From Baylisascaris procyonis (Eukaryota; Nematoda; Chromadorea; Rhabditida; Ascarididae), in assembly GCA_037389465.1 (NCBI GenBank), contig JAZARR010000236.1, forward strand, positions 186,001 through 250,000: 64,000 bases of DNA, written 5' to 3'. The notes under the pieces were generated by a model. That model worked only from the letters and a program-made list of their open reading frames with translations, made no database searches and was not told where the DNA came from. This document shows positions 1 to 12,961 of the stretch, in pieces. The position numbers and the translations under genes were made by a program. Within the stretch, counting starts at the first letter, position 1. Each line of letters opens with the position of its first letter.

Positions 1-489
1 ACGGAGCTGAGGTCCTGCCCTGCATTGCATACGCACCACTACCGTACTCTCTACTCTGCAAACGAGTACTAACACACATCAGAGATGCCTGAAGACGTAG
101 TAGAAATATGCAATTTTTTCCATCATTCAACTGAGAGTGTCAAATAATGTTCTCAAGCATAATTTCAGCTGGAAGGGGAAGTACACTTGCTGCATGGACC
201 ATCGTTCTCTACAATCTTTGATTAGCACAGCACAGATGATCCCTCCAGCAAGTGCATTTCCCCTGCTTCAATTGAGCTGAAATTTTGCATGGTGCATGAC
301 TTGACATTCTAAGTGGAATGATGGAAAAAATTGCATATTTTTACTACAAGTTTTCAAGTTTCTCTGATGTGTGTTAGTATTCGTTTGCAGAGTAAAGAGT
401 ACAGCAGTGGTGCTTACGCAATGTGGGGCAGGAGTTCATATCCGTTCGCAGTTCGAAGCCAGAATGCCATCGTTCTCTGCAAGAGTCCC
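1..489. repeat. Foldback MITE, copy 1 (left end cut by window edge)
   Basis: This stretch is almost entirely an imperfect palindrome. The left arm (about 1-180) reappears as its reverse complement at about 300-489, and the middle is itself palindromic, with AATTTCAGCT near 160 answered by AGCTGAAATT near 275. It is a diverged copy of the element at 34283-34809. The right end, GCCATCGTTCTCTGCAA, is shared by both copies. By comparison with copy 2, roughly 45 bases of the left arm lie outside the window. It carries no transposase, so it would be a non-autonomous element. Short open frames inside it are not genes. Confidence 0.8.
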
Positions 490-2141
490 CATGAAAGGTT
501 ATTAATAACATACCGAAACTTATTCTTTCCTTAAATATGAAAAAAACACAGCTCTATATTGTTTTGAAATGCAGTGAAACATGATGACCTTGAATTGCTC
601 GCTGTATGATTCAATTTACCATGAGGCTGTTGTGATTACCATTCCTCAAATTTGTTTTTTAGTCTGAAGTCACATGATAGTTTATTATTCTCATGGGGAA
701 GACTTTGCGTCGTTCTGGAGATATATTAAAGCCGAGATCTTAGGACTTCTATGTCATTGCAAAATTTTCAGTTGTATTTTATCATATAAACACTTTGTTG
801 CAATGCGGAATTGTGCAGATTATCTTTGTAACTGAATGCTCTTTTCCCTATCAAAAAAATAATGCGACGCTTAATGCCAAAGTACAACGGAGATTCGATC
901 GAGAGACGTCCTATCCTTTCTTTTGGCCAGTACCTTAAGAGTTGAATATCGAGGGCCCCGATGAAATTTTTTGATGCCAAGATTGCTGAAAAAATCATGG
1001 GTCACAAGTATCGATGTTCCTGGAAAAGGTTTTGCGGAGCGAGGAGGGTGGGAGAAGGGAGGAATGATACTGCTTTTGACGCATCCTGTATATTAACTGA
1101 AAGAAGTTTCTCTCTGTTGACCGAGAAGATAGTTCGACTGCTTTATTCCTCTTTTAATGGTTCTTTTTTAATTTTCTTCGTTTTCTCCGATTTTTTAAGT
1201 TGATGACTCTTCCTTAACGTCAGAAAATTCTTGCTCCCTCCTTGATTGATGACGACAAGTCTCTTATTTACATGGTATATAATCCAATGATCTCATGTCA
1301 TACCGGACGACTGCCTGAGCCATTCTAGGCATGCTTTCTGTATTTTACTGTATAACATCTCAAAGACGAATGTACCATTAAGTTTTTAGCTCTGTTTGCC
1401 TTTTTTTAACACGGCTAATTGTTCCTTTGGATGAGGACTACTCCAGAAATGTGAGAGCAAGCGCTGTAATCAAACGTGCTGCAAAACCCCAAAGTCGGTT
1501 CAGGGGCTCACCATGTTTGCGAGTGTTGGCGAGTGATTGGGCTTCTATTAGAATATACAATATATGCAGTCTCTTCCCTTCTTGGGGACAAAATTTGAAC
1601 GGTGTGCTAAAATTCATCACGGTGGCCTTTATAGCCCGAGGAAAGGAGTCGGAAAGACCACTTTTCAGATGACGTATGCATAGACTCACTTCTTCACTTA
1701 AAAGAGTGCACGTCTGTGTTGCTCGGCTTTGTGACCATAGGAGGTGCTCACCACCTCAAATTGACGAGCAGCAACGAGCAGCACCAAACTGTTTAGAACA
1801 ACTTCTGCAACTTGCTTGCCTCGAAAAACATCATTTTCCGTGGATCAAATATTTTGATCCCTCGATGATGCTTCGTAGTAAGTGTCCAAATTAAAATTTT
1901 CAATTCTACAAAAGCGGTAGTTTTATAGCTCTCAGGTTCTGAATAGCTGGGCTGGGATTCCATCCATTTTTTCAGAAAACTTGAAGTACGTGCCTTCAGG
2001 TATGCAGCAAGACTCGTTATTGCTGCTGCACGTTCATCCTGAGAAAACGTAGAAAGCAGACTGTTGTTTAATGGATTTCTCCAAAATGCGGTTCTTGTTT
2101 ACGCTGTTATTTTGATTGCAACGTTGAAGTACAGATTTTAG
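490..2141. other. No gene seen
   Basis: Only short open frames occur here on both strands. None shows a recognisable domain or a convincing set of splice signals. Upstream exons and the start of the membrane-protein gene that follows may lie here or left of the window, but I could not identify them. Confidence 0.4.
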
Positions 2142-2268
2142 AGGAATGTAAAAAGCAGATCGCGTTTGGAGTTGATGATCACAGATCCCAATGGATTCCA
2201 ACGTTATCGCTTCCATCCACGAATAACGTATTCACATCGTCGAAAGCGATCCTCTGGAAAGGTCCCTT
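2142..2268 (+). other. Candidate exon with a dibasic RRKR motif
   Basis: A possible acceptor (GATTTTAG) is followed by an open frame containing the stretch ELMITDPNGFQRYRF, which then runs HPRITYSHRRKRSSGK up to a weak donor (AAG|GTCCCT). It could be an upstream exon of the membrane protein that follows. RRKR would fit a furin-type cleavage site in an ectodomain. The donor would leave phase 0, while the next exon at 2553 needs phase 2, so the two cannot be joined directly. A small exon is missing, the boundary is wrong, or this is not an exon. Confidence 0.25.
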
Positions 2269-2552
2269 TTTTGCAAACCATATGTTTCATTTTATTCGGT
2301 CTGAAACAAGCATATATGATAAAAATTTATGTTAAATATCCTGTCACTTTACGTAGATTATGATTTTAATTTCTGCTTATACGTTAATTTGTTGGCGTTG
2401 AAGTATTTGATGTGGCTCGTTGCTACGATCCTGACGCACAGATTGCTCAATGCTCGTTTACTAATATCGTCGTCGGTTTAATTTATTTTCTTTGTCAGTT
2501 AAGCGATGATTGCGTATTAACATAAACACTATCCTCATCTCTTCGTTTTCAG

Positions 2553-5500
2553 TGCAGATACGTTGAATGAAATAGCATTCGATAACGACCTTTTTGCTTT
2601 AAGGCATGTAGGTCATGTACGAAAAAAATGTGTCGTTTTGAGGATGCTTTGGAATTATAGCAAAAACGCATCATTTTTTAAGTCATTTGTGAAAATTGCG
2701 CTAGGAATGTTTGATGACCACCTATAAGGCAATAGGTAATTTTGTCTCACCACTAGCTGATGAAAATACAGACAGCGGATCTTATACCAAAAGAGTTTTG
2801 CCTTCATGCATAAGAACTGCGGCATCTTCTAAAGTGCATTTTCTGTTAGTATGCTGAGTTCACAGAAATGTAGGAAACATAACTTTTCTTACCTTTCTGG
2901 GATTGCAAGTCGCATCTGCAGATATCAGTTTATGTGCGAATGGGATAACCGCCATGTCCCGAGCCACGGTGAAATGCAGTGCTATGCGGAGTTTATTTCT
3001 CACAGAGGGCCCAACCTAATTTAAAAGTCATTTTGAAAAATCGAGGGTTTGAAGCCCTTGTACATGTCACAAAACATTTGCATTTGTGTTAAATATATTT
3101 CAGAAAGTTTAATCGAGGTGTCTGCGACGGGTGATGTAGAATGCTCGATTAGAGATGCGTTTATGCAATCTGATGATCTTTGGTGGCGCAAGAGTCACTC
3201 CGAGCTCTTCGCTTTGGAAGTTTATGCCAACTCTACTTATCTAGTGGTATGCTGCTGTCTTATTGTGCTCGTTTCAGTCGTTCCATCCCACATTTTTCGG
3301 AAATATGAGCTTGCTAGATACTTACAAGCTATCTGAGCAAATTTCGGTTGCGCTATTTCATCACTGGGGGTAATTTTCCAAAGTGTTCTTGAACGAATTG
3401 CCATGACCAGCATCGAAGGCTGGATTCCTTTAGTATCTGGACTTCACTCATTTTAACTCCATCGTTGCAGTGGCGGTGTCAGCCATCTCCACTAAATTTC
3501 AGTTTCGGAAAGAACTGTTTTTCTGAAGTTTTCTGGAAATTGGTCTGGGTTTATTTGTTGGCGAATGATTGTCAATTGTCCCTCATTATCGATTCGAAGG
3601 TCTCAAGTTCCGAGCAAATGTTCTACTAATTCTAGTATCACAGCTTATCTGTTCCTTGAATTATGGTGATGGCTGCTCGCACCCCTCCTCCTTTCTTCCC
3701 TAGACTCTATTTCTGCTTCCTGGTAATCCTCCGGCTTGAAATATTGAAATGTTCTGTCCATCGGCTGCCGCAGTCAAAGCAACGTAGAAGATAGTCTGAA
3801 GCCGAAAAATTAGCGATTGGAAGAGTTGTCGCAAAAGTGTGGGTCTAAAGAAAAAGCCCTGTGGCTCATGCTATTGGCAGCTGCGGAGAGGAAAATGGAA
3901 AAAGTCGTAACAGGAACAAATTTGATCAACACAAAAGCCAACGAATGACTCCAAGCGATAAAAAATCTAGAAAACTGGGAGACCGATGTTGGAATAAGGA
4001 AGCTTAGGGGGCCGCAAAAAATATTCGAAGTGAAGAATGGTGAGTGGGATGAAAAGAATTATAGAATGGATGCCACGGATTGGTGAAAGAACTAGAGGCC
4101 GACCTGCAATGAGTGGAGTGGCTCTCTAAGAAAGATCGCAAAAGACAGCTGGATTAGGGAAGCATTGAATCGGGACAGTTGGAAGTGATATGAAGAGATA
4201 TTTATTCACAATAAATACTTTATTAATTAAAGTGAAGTGAACAAGCACTTCTCCAGTTTCGATTTGAGCGCTGGATCTCGACGCTTCTGGAACCATTGGT
4301 ATTTGAAATGGTCGAAGCATTTGTTTGGAAGTGAAGGGCTGAATTTTGCATTCTAGATCTTAAAAATTATCGTTAGATGTGCCGATTATTTCACGTTTAT
4401 TTCTTTGCTTCTGTGAATTGTCTATTTTAAAATATTATTCATTTCCGTTCTTAATTTGCATTCCGTTCTCCTTTGATGCGAAAGAATTGATATCTCCAAA
4501 TTTGGTAAAATTTTCCGAATTATTTGAAATTTTGGTAGACCGTTAGCATCACATAACAATGATTTTCACAAACTCTGCGTATTTCTTCTTATGGCTCTAA
4601 CTAAAGAGGAATCTAATTTCTATGGCCTGTCCACGTAATGGTTGAAACGAATTCTGCTTTGAAAGGGGGTTTTTTGATCGCCACCTCATAGAAAACAGGC
4701 CTTTTAAAATTGCAGACGTAGTAGGGGGAACAGACAAAAGTGATTTTATTTAATAAGGGACGCGGAACGGCATTTTCGTGTTTTTTTTTTTAATTCAAGA
4801 AGCTTATTTCATTGTATCTAGTGTTGTGGGGTGGTTGTCTGTGAAATGTTTATACAAGTCTGTTAGCCTTGTTGATCCTATCGCTAAATTTCTTCCTCAG
4901 CCACGAGTTTTACGATTAGCGGTGCTGAATCCACAAGTCTTTATCCCAAACTTAAGAGACATCCTTGCTTTCTTCTCGAGGAGCCACTGAAATGGATCAA
5001 GGAGAGGATTGTGGCAAATGTGAAAGCGCCTGTTGGATCATCGATCACTATTGGCATTTAGAGGAGAGGTGCATCAAGAATTCGTTTCTTACGGCCACGA
5101 TTCATTATGCTAAAGATTGATTCCGCGAAAATGCATCATTGGATTTAAAGAATTTACCCGGGCAACACGATACGCAGGCGTCTAAAGACGCGTATCTGAA
5201 TATTTTGAACAGTCTAAGTGGCCGATTTGCAGAGTGGTAAATGACTTATGCACGATTTAAAAAAGGGTGCGACCTATAAAGCACTGGATACATGGGTGCA
5301 TTTTCCACCATCAGTGACTCGGCGACCGACTCTCGATCAGTGGAAATTTTGATCATCGGCCATCCATTGGTTGGATCAACCGGTGGCAGAGAATTGCACC
5401 GGTTGATCCGTTTTGACCAGTCGAGTTTTGTGGGATCCTTTGGCTTTTTTTTAGGAATCTCTAGCTCTCCAGGACCTGCATAACTGTTCTTGGAAATTCT

Positions 5501-8500
5501 TTGTAATTTGCTCTTACGTTTGTGATAGAATGTAAAAGTCCTCAAGCTAAGACGTAAAATCTGGGTCGATTATCTTCCTAACCTCAAGCCTAAACCTCAG
5601 ATCAGGGTCTCCAAATCAGGCTTTGGTTTACTCTCACGTTAAAATGCTACGTTTGAAATTCTTCTAAGCAGCTGTTTCTGCAAGCCGCTTCGAGCTCTTC
5701 CAATATTTATAGCCAGTTTAAAAATTAAAAACATTTTCAGTGGAGAGGGAATGAACCAGACGCTCGGATGCTGGAAGGGACAGTAGTTCAGTTGAGGCTC
5801 ACATGTCAAGGATATGCCAACACTGTCTTTTGCCTAGCATTTCGGATCGCTGGTGTTCATGGTAAGAGCGAACTCCTAATAATGACTCATGATTCACGTT
5901 GATCTTTAGACTCTGATGCCTTTACCACCTTGGTTTAACGTATAATTCCTCCGTTGATGAGGAATGACTTGATATTTGTTCAGTACGTTGCATACTGCTG
6001 GTACACAGCTGATGATGACAGTTTTGCGCGATGCTTTCTTAAAATAACCGACGTTCCGATGGTTTGCCAGTATTAATAGGCTGAACAAACCATTGCATTA
6101 TTTGTCTAATTTGGATCGCATTCTTAGACACCGTAGAAGGAATGGAAAATAAAACAGTAAGAGGGAAATAAGACAGGAGAGGGTAGATTACACTGATTGG
6201 GGAGCTGGGAAACATCAAAAAGGGTATGGTGGGGGTAGTGAGTTAAAAGTATAGTAACCAGGGAGGAATGCTGACAGGCCCGCTCGATCAAGAAACTGAA
6301 AAGGATTAGAAGAGCGATGGGAGCCGTATTTGCGCTAACCATCTTATGGCTCCCATTATTGCAGCTTTTAATTAATTATATCCTTATAAAAATTGATTTG
6401 CTTCGCTTCCAAATGGATCTTTGCATTTGCTGGGTTATTCCATAATATGCTTTGCCAGATCCAAATATGCATCCAGAGTAGAAAAACTCTATATCTTGCT
6501 ATTAAAAAGTCTACCTGCGATTATTGACAGTGGGTTTCTCGCCGCTTTCGGTTATTCTCCTCTTCTGGCACGTAGCGAATACCATGACTTTCTGATATAT
6601 TCATACCTGCATTCCCAGACTAGTCGATAGATGCATTTTGCTTTTCTGCAGGCTCATGCTGAGCAGATCACAAAACTCTGCATTAGTGCACATGTGCTCA
6701 AATATGATATTTAAGCAAACATGCAGAAAGGTCTATATATGTATTCTCAAATATTCTACTACCTCAAGCATCCTATAACCTCACTTAGACGTGTGATTGC
6801 TCTCAAAAAATTGATAGCAGAGTGGAGGAGGAGGCTGCATGAGAAATTGCAAAATTATCCTAACCACCATTAACTTTTACCAGCAAATGCTTTTAACCAG
6901 TGTAAGATTCGAAAGGGTTTTTCAACTTCAGATTTTTAGTATAATTGGGATCCATGTATTTTTTTCTTAGAAGTTCCTTGCTCATGAAAATACCAATATT
7001 TATGCTTTAAAGAATTATTTTCTTCACTCTTGCGATGACCTTTGTTTACTTGCTATCTCGAAAGTGATTGCGGACTGGTTTTTTTTTTGTTTCTTTTCCT
7101 GTAATCGGACGATAGGCTGGAAAAAGAAAATTTGTTTGTCTAACTTTTAAGTAGTATTTGATTTAGCTTCCCGTATCCTTTACAATTTGCATTTTTTGAT
7201 GTTTGAGGGATTCAGATCTTTTAATCGACAAAACTTTCATTGGTGAAAAGGTACATAAAAGTTTTTGTTTTTTGTATTCTAGAGCGATATTCATACATAG
7301 CTTTCCGTCAGCATGCAGTTTTTCTCCAATGAAGATTACGTTGCCATATTTTTTGCAGTAAACGCGAAATCGGCATCAGTTGTGGAGCAGCGTCAACGGC
7401 ATCGCGTCGAACTTATCGCTTGTATGCTACTTGCAATACTCCTTGCACTAACGATATTCGGGAGCATAACGTTGTGGAGTATCTGTTGGCGGATCAAAAA
7501 GGGCAAACTTACATCACAGATGCAGTTGCAGTTTTTATATCACATGAAACAGCAACAGGTTAACGCTCTTGCATCATACTTGCCATAACATAACGTCACT
7601 GAATATTTCTCAGCTTACTGGATTTTGTTGCAATCCCGTTGCAGTTGAGACCGGACTCCGCAAACAAGTATGGCTGATTATGTGAATAGAGTATGCGCAG
7701 GAAATGGAGCTTGTGTAATTCGAAATTTCAAACGAACTACTAGTACTACTTTGATTATGTAGCATCCTAACCTTAGCTTAATCTCTGTTTTCAGCAATAT
7801 ATGCAAGAGCAAATTGCGGCCATAAAAGTTAGCTGTGCGCAACATTCAACAAATGGTTTCGATAACGAAAATCTACCCTCATGCAACGGCATTCAGAAAA
7901 GAAAACTATACTTCAGTGCCGGTAAGCTCATATATATTAATAAGGAAATCGCATCCTGTCAGATAAGGCCTGAACAAACTTTGAAATAAAGACAATATTT
8001 CCAATTTTCGATTTGGAAAGAGCTTTGAATGGCTTAATGATTGGTGGAGCCTAGTATCTTAGGTCACATGTATCAAGCTGTCGATGAAGATTACTCAGAA
8101 GTTCTAAGATCCGGTTTATCTTCTCCTCTATCCTTTGCTCCTGGTAGCCTTGATTGCTTCCAGTCCTTTCTTTTTTTTAGCTCATGTGTGCCCGTAATCG
8201 CTCACCAAAATCCACATAATCGTAGGCTTACAATTCAGTTGTTTGCTTGAATTATGAATGCAAGACTTGATAGTTTTTGCTTACTGCAATCGGCAAACTT
8301 TAGTTTAAAAATAATGGATATAAGGTTACTTAAATATATGATTACTTACGGGTGTCTCCTTAACCAACCCGGTTCGGCCTTTCGTTGTAGCCACATAAAC
8401 TTCCGAAATCCGAAATATTTCTTGCAACATTTGAACTGACCAGAGAAGTCATAATGAGTTTGCGTGATCACCTACAGACCCCGGTTGACAAAAGCGCCTG

Positions 8501-9847
8501 ACATTTTTTAAAGTTAAGCCTGACTAAAAAGGTCGCGCTAGTTTCTCGACATCCAAGGGCAGGGCTGTATTTTTTTTAAAGAAAAGTTATTAAATTAAAA
8601 GCTTGCCCATCGGGTGGGAGTAAACTGGCCAATGTTTTTGCGGGAATTGTGACCAGATAGTATTATGTGGCTGCATGGCGGGGACTGCTCCGCCTTGTTA
8701 TAGCTTTGAGAGATTTTCTTCGGTTTTGTTGGTCGCCAGTTGACCCATGGTCTTAGGAATCCAGGAATCCAAAAGTGTGGTTAACAGTACACTTTTATCT
8801 GCTTATCATGATTAGTTTGTAAACAATTCCTTATTTACACTAAGTTATTCATATAGAACCGCTCAAGGCATTAATGAAAAGCCAGTTTATTCACACTCAT
8901 TAGGTGGACCAATGTTGAGATCTAAGTTGTATTGTTTCTGTTTGCAATGAAAGTAAGGGATGCTGAATCGCTGAGATAATTCGTTCAAGAAAGAAACATG
9001 TAGATCTCACAATTTTCAGATTCTTATGTTTCCAGATTTCCTGGAGCCCGAAATGATGGCAAACCCTCCACAGCTAGCGCAACAGTTCGTTGTCGAGCTG
9101 AGGAAAATGATAGAAATTGCAAAAGACCGCATTCGTCTTAAACGTCATGTACCAACGTTGGCTAGCATCATCGAAGAGCACGAAAATGAACATATCGAGA
9201 TTCCTGCTTCAAATTGTGGTGCATTACTTCAACGCACTGATGAACCGTCACCTAAGTCGGCCAAATCAAGCGACTCCGGCTGTGACTCGATGAGTGATGA
9301 CGACACACAAACACAACCTATTACAGAAAACTGTATCCATTCCAGCACCGATCGCCGATCTCCCAGCAAGATTCCAGTAGTGACTTCTACAGCCGGAAAT
9401 CACTTTCCGAAAATTGTTGCTGCTTCTACTGCACTTCCTTCCCGTATACCTACAATTGCATCTTCAAAAATGGTATCATCAATGACTCCATCACCTCGCT
9501 TACCACCAAAACCACTTGTCAGCAGAGAGGTTAGGATGCTTGACGATCTTCCTCTCAATGTTATTGCACAGGCAAATCGCGATCCATCTGGCCAGACTCC
9601 GCCACCGCCACCATCTTCGAGGAATCCACCCAATCTTGGGCGAATTTTAAGCAGTGTGCCACCTCCTTTACCTGACTCCAAACCACCTGATGTGCTAGTA
9701 CAAGGAAATGGTCACGTGCGTAGTCCTGCTCGTAGGGCTTATGCGGTTTTCCCAAGCGACTCGATGCTGAAAAAGTCGTTACCAAGGCGTTCTAAAAAAA
9801 CCTCCCAAAGAGCCGTCTCTCCACCCGCTATTGAAACTAGAATGTGA
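2553..9847 (+). CDS. Type I membrane protein with proline-rich tail, function unknown (5' incomplete)
   Basis: Six exons join in frame: 2553-2611, 3104-3246, 5741-5861, 7359-7558, 7795-7921 and 9036-9847 (stop TGA). All introns are GT-AG, and the joined part encodes 486 residues. No start codon or signal peptide was found, so upstream exons are missing. Visible layout of the joined part: an ectodomain-like region of about 125 residues with three or four cysteines and one NST glycosylation sequon; a strongly hydrophobic segment at about 126-150; the stop-transfer RIKKGK; a Q-rich helical stretch; then about 330 residues rich in Ser and Pro, with an SDDD acidic patch, RLPPKP and PPPPP near 371-409, VPPPLP, and a basic C-terminus. 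The tail looks suited to binding SH3, WW or EVH1 domains. I do not recognise the family. The first exon (2553-2611) is the least certain. The rest is supported by matching phases and by the long final open frame. Confidence 0.65.
3860..4190 (+). pseudogene. Decayed non-LTR retrotransposon reverse-transcriptase tail
   Basis: Read in shifting + frames, this gives pieces of the end of a LINE-type pol protein: LLAAAERKMEKVVTG, then EWMPRIGERTRGRPAM, then WIREALNRDSWK. These match the usual order A-ERxME...G, EWxPR-xxRxRGRP-xxRW and W-xxAxxRxxW downstream of the reverse-transcriptase core. Stops and frame changes separate the blocks, so it is dead. It lies in the sense orientation inside an intron of the membrane-protein gene (between exons 3104-3246 and 5741-5861). 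The family (RTE, CR1 or other) cannot be told from this fragment. Confidence 0.6.
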
Positions 9848-12800
9848 TGTGTGTAATGTGGGTTATATATTGCAATATTTGTGCCTAACTATTTCTTGTC
9901 AATCTAGGTGTTTCGATCCTTCAAGTTGTTGGATTTTGTTTTGTAGTGTGTTTAATTGTCTCTGCGTGAAAAAATATACCTGTAAAACTCATCAATAGAC
10001 GATGAAAAGAAGCCGAAAAAATCTTTCGTCGAGATTCTACAATTTGTAGAGAAATTCTCTGGCCTGATAACCTCGCGGAGTACCATCCTCGCAATTTCGA
10101 TTGCTAGAGAAAATAAGGAAAATTTACCATATTGCAGCTGTACATATGCTGGTGGAAATAGTGATAAAAACTTGAGGGAGAGGATTAGGACCTACACTAC
10201 TGAAATATACTTAGTGTTAAAAAGGATGGAAAAACATTTTACTAACTCAATATCAAGACACATTCTCCTAAATATAGTGATCGCGATAGTGTTTCTTTTA
10301 ATTTTCCTTAGCTTCAAGATCACTTGATCATCCTCTGTGTACCATTGATTAAGATCAGAGAAACCATTTTTTGTTTCCATTACTAAGTTTATGTAACGAT
10401 TTGTTCACCCTCTCAGTGAGTGGGAGGGTTTTAGTATATCCCCTCCGCCAAGTTTTTTTCTATTACTGATTTATAAAATATATTTTCATAAATATGCTAA
10501 AATTTAGTGATTATTATTTGTTAATATATATTGAATGCTCCTTAAATGGGAGTAATCAGTTATCGACGGTCTTACGACTGTGGATTTGTTGCTCTTTCGT
10601 TGTTTTTTATCATTTCTTTGTGATATGGCAATCTAGCCGAATGATTGCTTCGCCGATTTTAGTGGTTTATTTGTTCACTTTGTCAATGCAGCGGCATTGA
10701 CAGGTCGGTATGCAATGCGGACATACTGAGACAGTATTCCATTTCGCTGATGTTTTCATTTGTTCCTCAAGCATAGAAAGAGTTCAAGTTTGCACTGTTC
10801 TGTTAATTTTAGAGATATATTTTTAACATTCATATCAAACGTACGCTCGAGTAGCATAGGCAAAATTGCCTGAATTACGGTGCTACGATCGAAGGTGCAA
10901 AAAAACGGATCAAATTTTGCGTTTTGCGTTCGACAGCACGAACAACAAACTACATATCACCGAACATTTGCATATTCAAGATGCTGTATATTCGATTTTG
11001 TACATCACTGTTATACTAATGAAATGAGCGCTAAATTTTCGGTGCAGTTTTACAGAAAAAACACCAGTGATACGACTTCAAAATAGCTTGTTTTTTTATT
11101 TCTAATTGCGATATGCCACCGAAACGTTCAGTAGAAAACATTCCGCATGTTGATACCGTCCTTTAAAAGTACCATCATTTGTCTTGACGCAATAACCGGG
11201 ATATTAAATGGTTTTCTTCAATGTTTTTGATTTCTTGTTCATACATTAATAGCTATTGGTCATCGACCAGTGCGCATAATTGAGCATTTCCAATGGCTTC
11301 TGGCTATTTGCAGTAACCTATTTAAGCTTTATTTAGCTTGAACATTACTTTCTATGAAGATAATGTCTGAAGGCAATTTTTTATGAGAATCGCTGATATA
11401 ATAGTCATCCGGACACAGCGATTTGTCTCTAATGTGATTACAAACGCAGAAGGCGCAATGTTGAGCACTAAAATTGAATACTCATCAAAATAAGTAACTG
11501 GAGAATGTTCGAATGAGTATAGCTTGTTAGTATGTGGAAGTTTTTTGCTATACTTTTATATGAGTCGAATCAAATTTCAAGGTAGATTTCTGCGCGCTTT
11601 TTAAGTCTTTTTTTTCCTAAATTTATTTAATGGTTCATAATTTTCAATAGTCCAACTATTAATTAGACCACCTTTAATTTAACAAAGGTGCAATTCAATT
11701 TCTAGCTGTGTTATTCTTATTTCATCTCCGCCAGGAAGGAAGAGGATATAATTTTTGTGTGCCATGTACAATAGAGATTAAGACTGCGCGTTGCAATATT
11801 TATTGCCCAGTTGCATATGGTTTTCTCACTTATTAATTACATAAAGGCACTATTGGGACCTTGTTTACGAATTCATTTTGAGGGATGAATCAGCGAGTTA
11901 AAATGAAGTTGCCCCATTTTCACAGCGACCTAATTATCCCGATGCGTCACAACGGATGTAAGCGCCTGTAGATTCCTCGTATGCATTTCCCGTAGTCTTG
12001 GTGCGGGAAGGTGTGTTTGCCGAAAATTTTAATAAAGTCCAAAGGCCGGAAATGTGTTTGCTGGAAATAATAACAGTCCACTAGTCCACCTTTGAACATA
12101 TTAGCAGAGCTCATGAAAGTGGCGAAATTTGGGCCCATCATGGCAAAAAGCGCAGTCGAAACCCTTACTTGAAACAGCCCATTACTGTTAATTACTGGCC
12201 GGGAAAGCATATGCAAACATTCAAGGTCGCAATGCACAGTGTTCACTTCTGTGCATTCAATGCAAACTTCAGCACGATTAGAATTCTACAGAATACGTGG
12301 GCAGGCATATGTGCTTTTCCTATTGCAACATTTGATCCTACTGGATCATCCGTTCATAGCCAGTCTGAATGATAAATGAATAAGCTATTTTTGGTTCTTT
12401 GCGGTGAAACAGTTCCTAATGTTGTTTGGGTATAAGCCACTCGAGGAAATATATTAGCGCAAGCACATGCGCCAATGATGTTTGTATATATTGAAATTTT
12501 GCGGGATTACAGCAACGATATTCCTATTAGCATGTAGGTTAGCAAATGAGAACTCGGATGTTCGAATGTGAATGTGAATGGAAGCGTCCAAGAGTTGTTC
12601 GTTTTCACCAGCGAAAGGGTTGGAAGGAAAGGAGGAAGGAGAGATGTCTTATAGGCCGTAGCAGGTAGAGTTGAAGGTCTTATAGACGCAGACAGATTGT
12701 GGCGTTACCGAACTGAATAAAACGCTTGTTAAGAAGTGTTGTGTGCATAATGTTTGCACGATGGTGTTTACCTGGGCCGCCGTGGAGCTCGCTTATACAT

Positions 12801-12945
12801 AGCGATGGAGCTAGTGCATAGTGCTCAACCGATAGCGTGCAATGTTGGGCATACCTTGAGTGCGCATGTATTGTACGCGACTCACCGCCTGCTAAACCGC
12901 AGAAACGAACGTGAAACAGTAGTCCTCGAAGGTTCGGTCGCATAT
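9848..12945. other. Intergenic, no gene seen
   Basis: About 3 kb separate the membrane-protein stop from the ceramide synthase. No AATAAA is obvious just after the stop at 9847. Short open frames on both strands, including a 99-residue one on the minus strand at 11947-12246, have no recognisable domain. The last few hundred bases should contain the promoter of the ceramide synthase, but no defined element could be picked out. Confidence 0.4.
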
Positions 12946-12953
12946 TATTTTAG
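12942..12953 (+). promoter_or_regulatory. Probable spliced-leader acceptor for the ceramide synthase
   Basis: TATTATTTTAG ends at 12953, eight bases before the ATG at 12962. A pyrimidine/T-rich run ending in TTTTAG this close to the start is typical of nematode trans-splice sites. An in-frame stop at 12920-12922 means that the ATG at 12962 is the first usable start. Confidence 0.5.
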
Positions 12954-12961
12954 CCCATATC

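Noticed and set aside
11947..12246. 99-codon minus-strand frame
   Set aside because: No recognisable family, and the opposite strand is also partly open. Not enough to call a gene.
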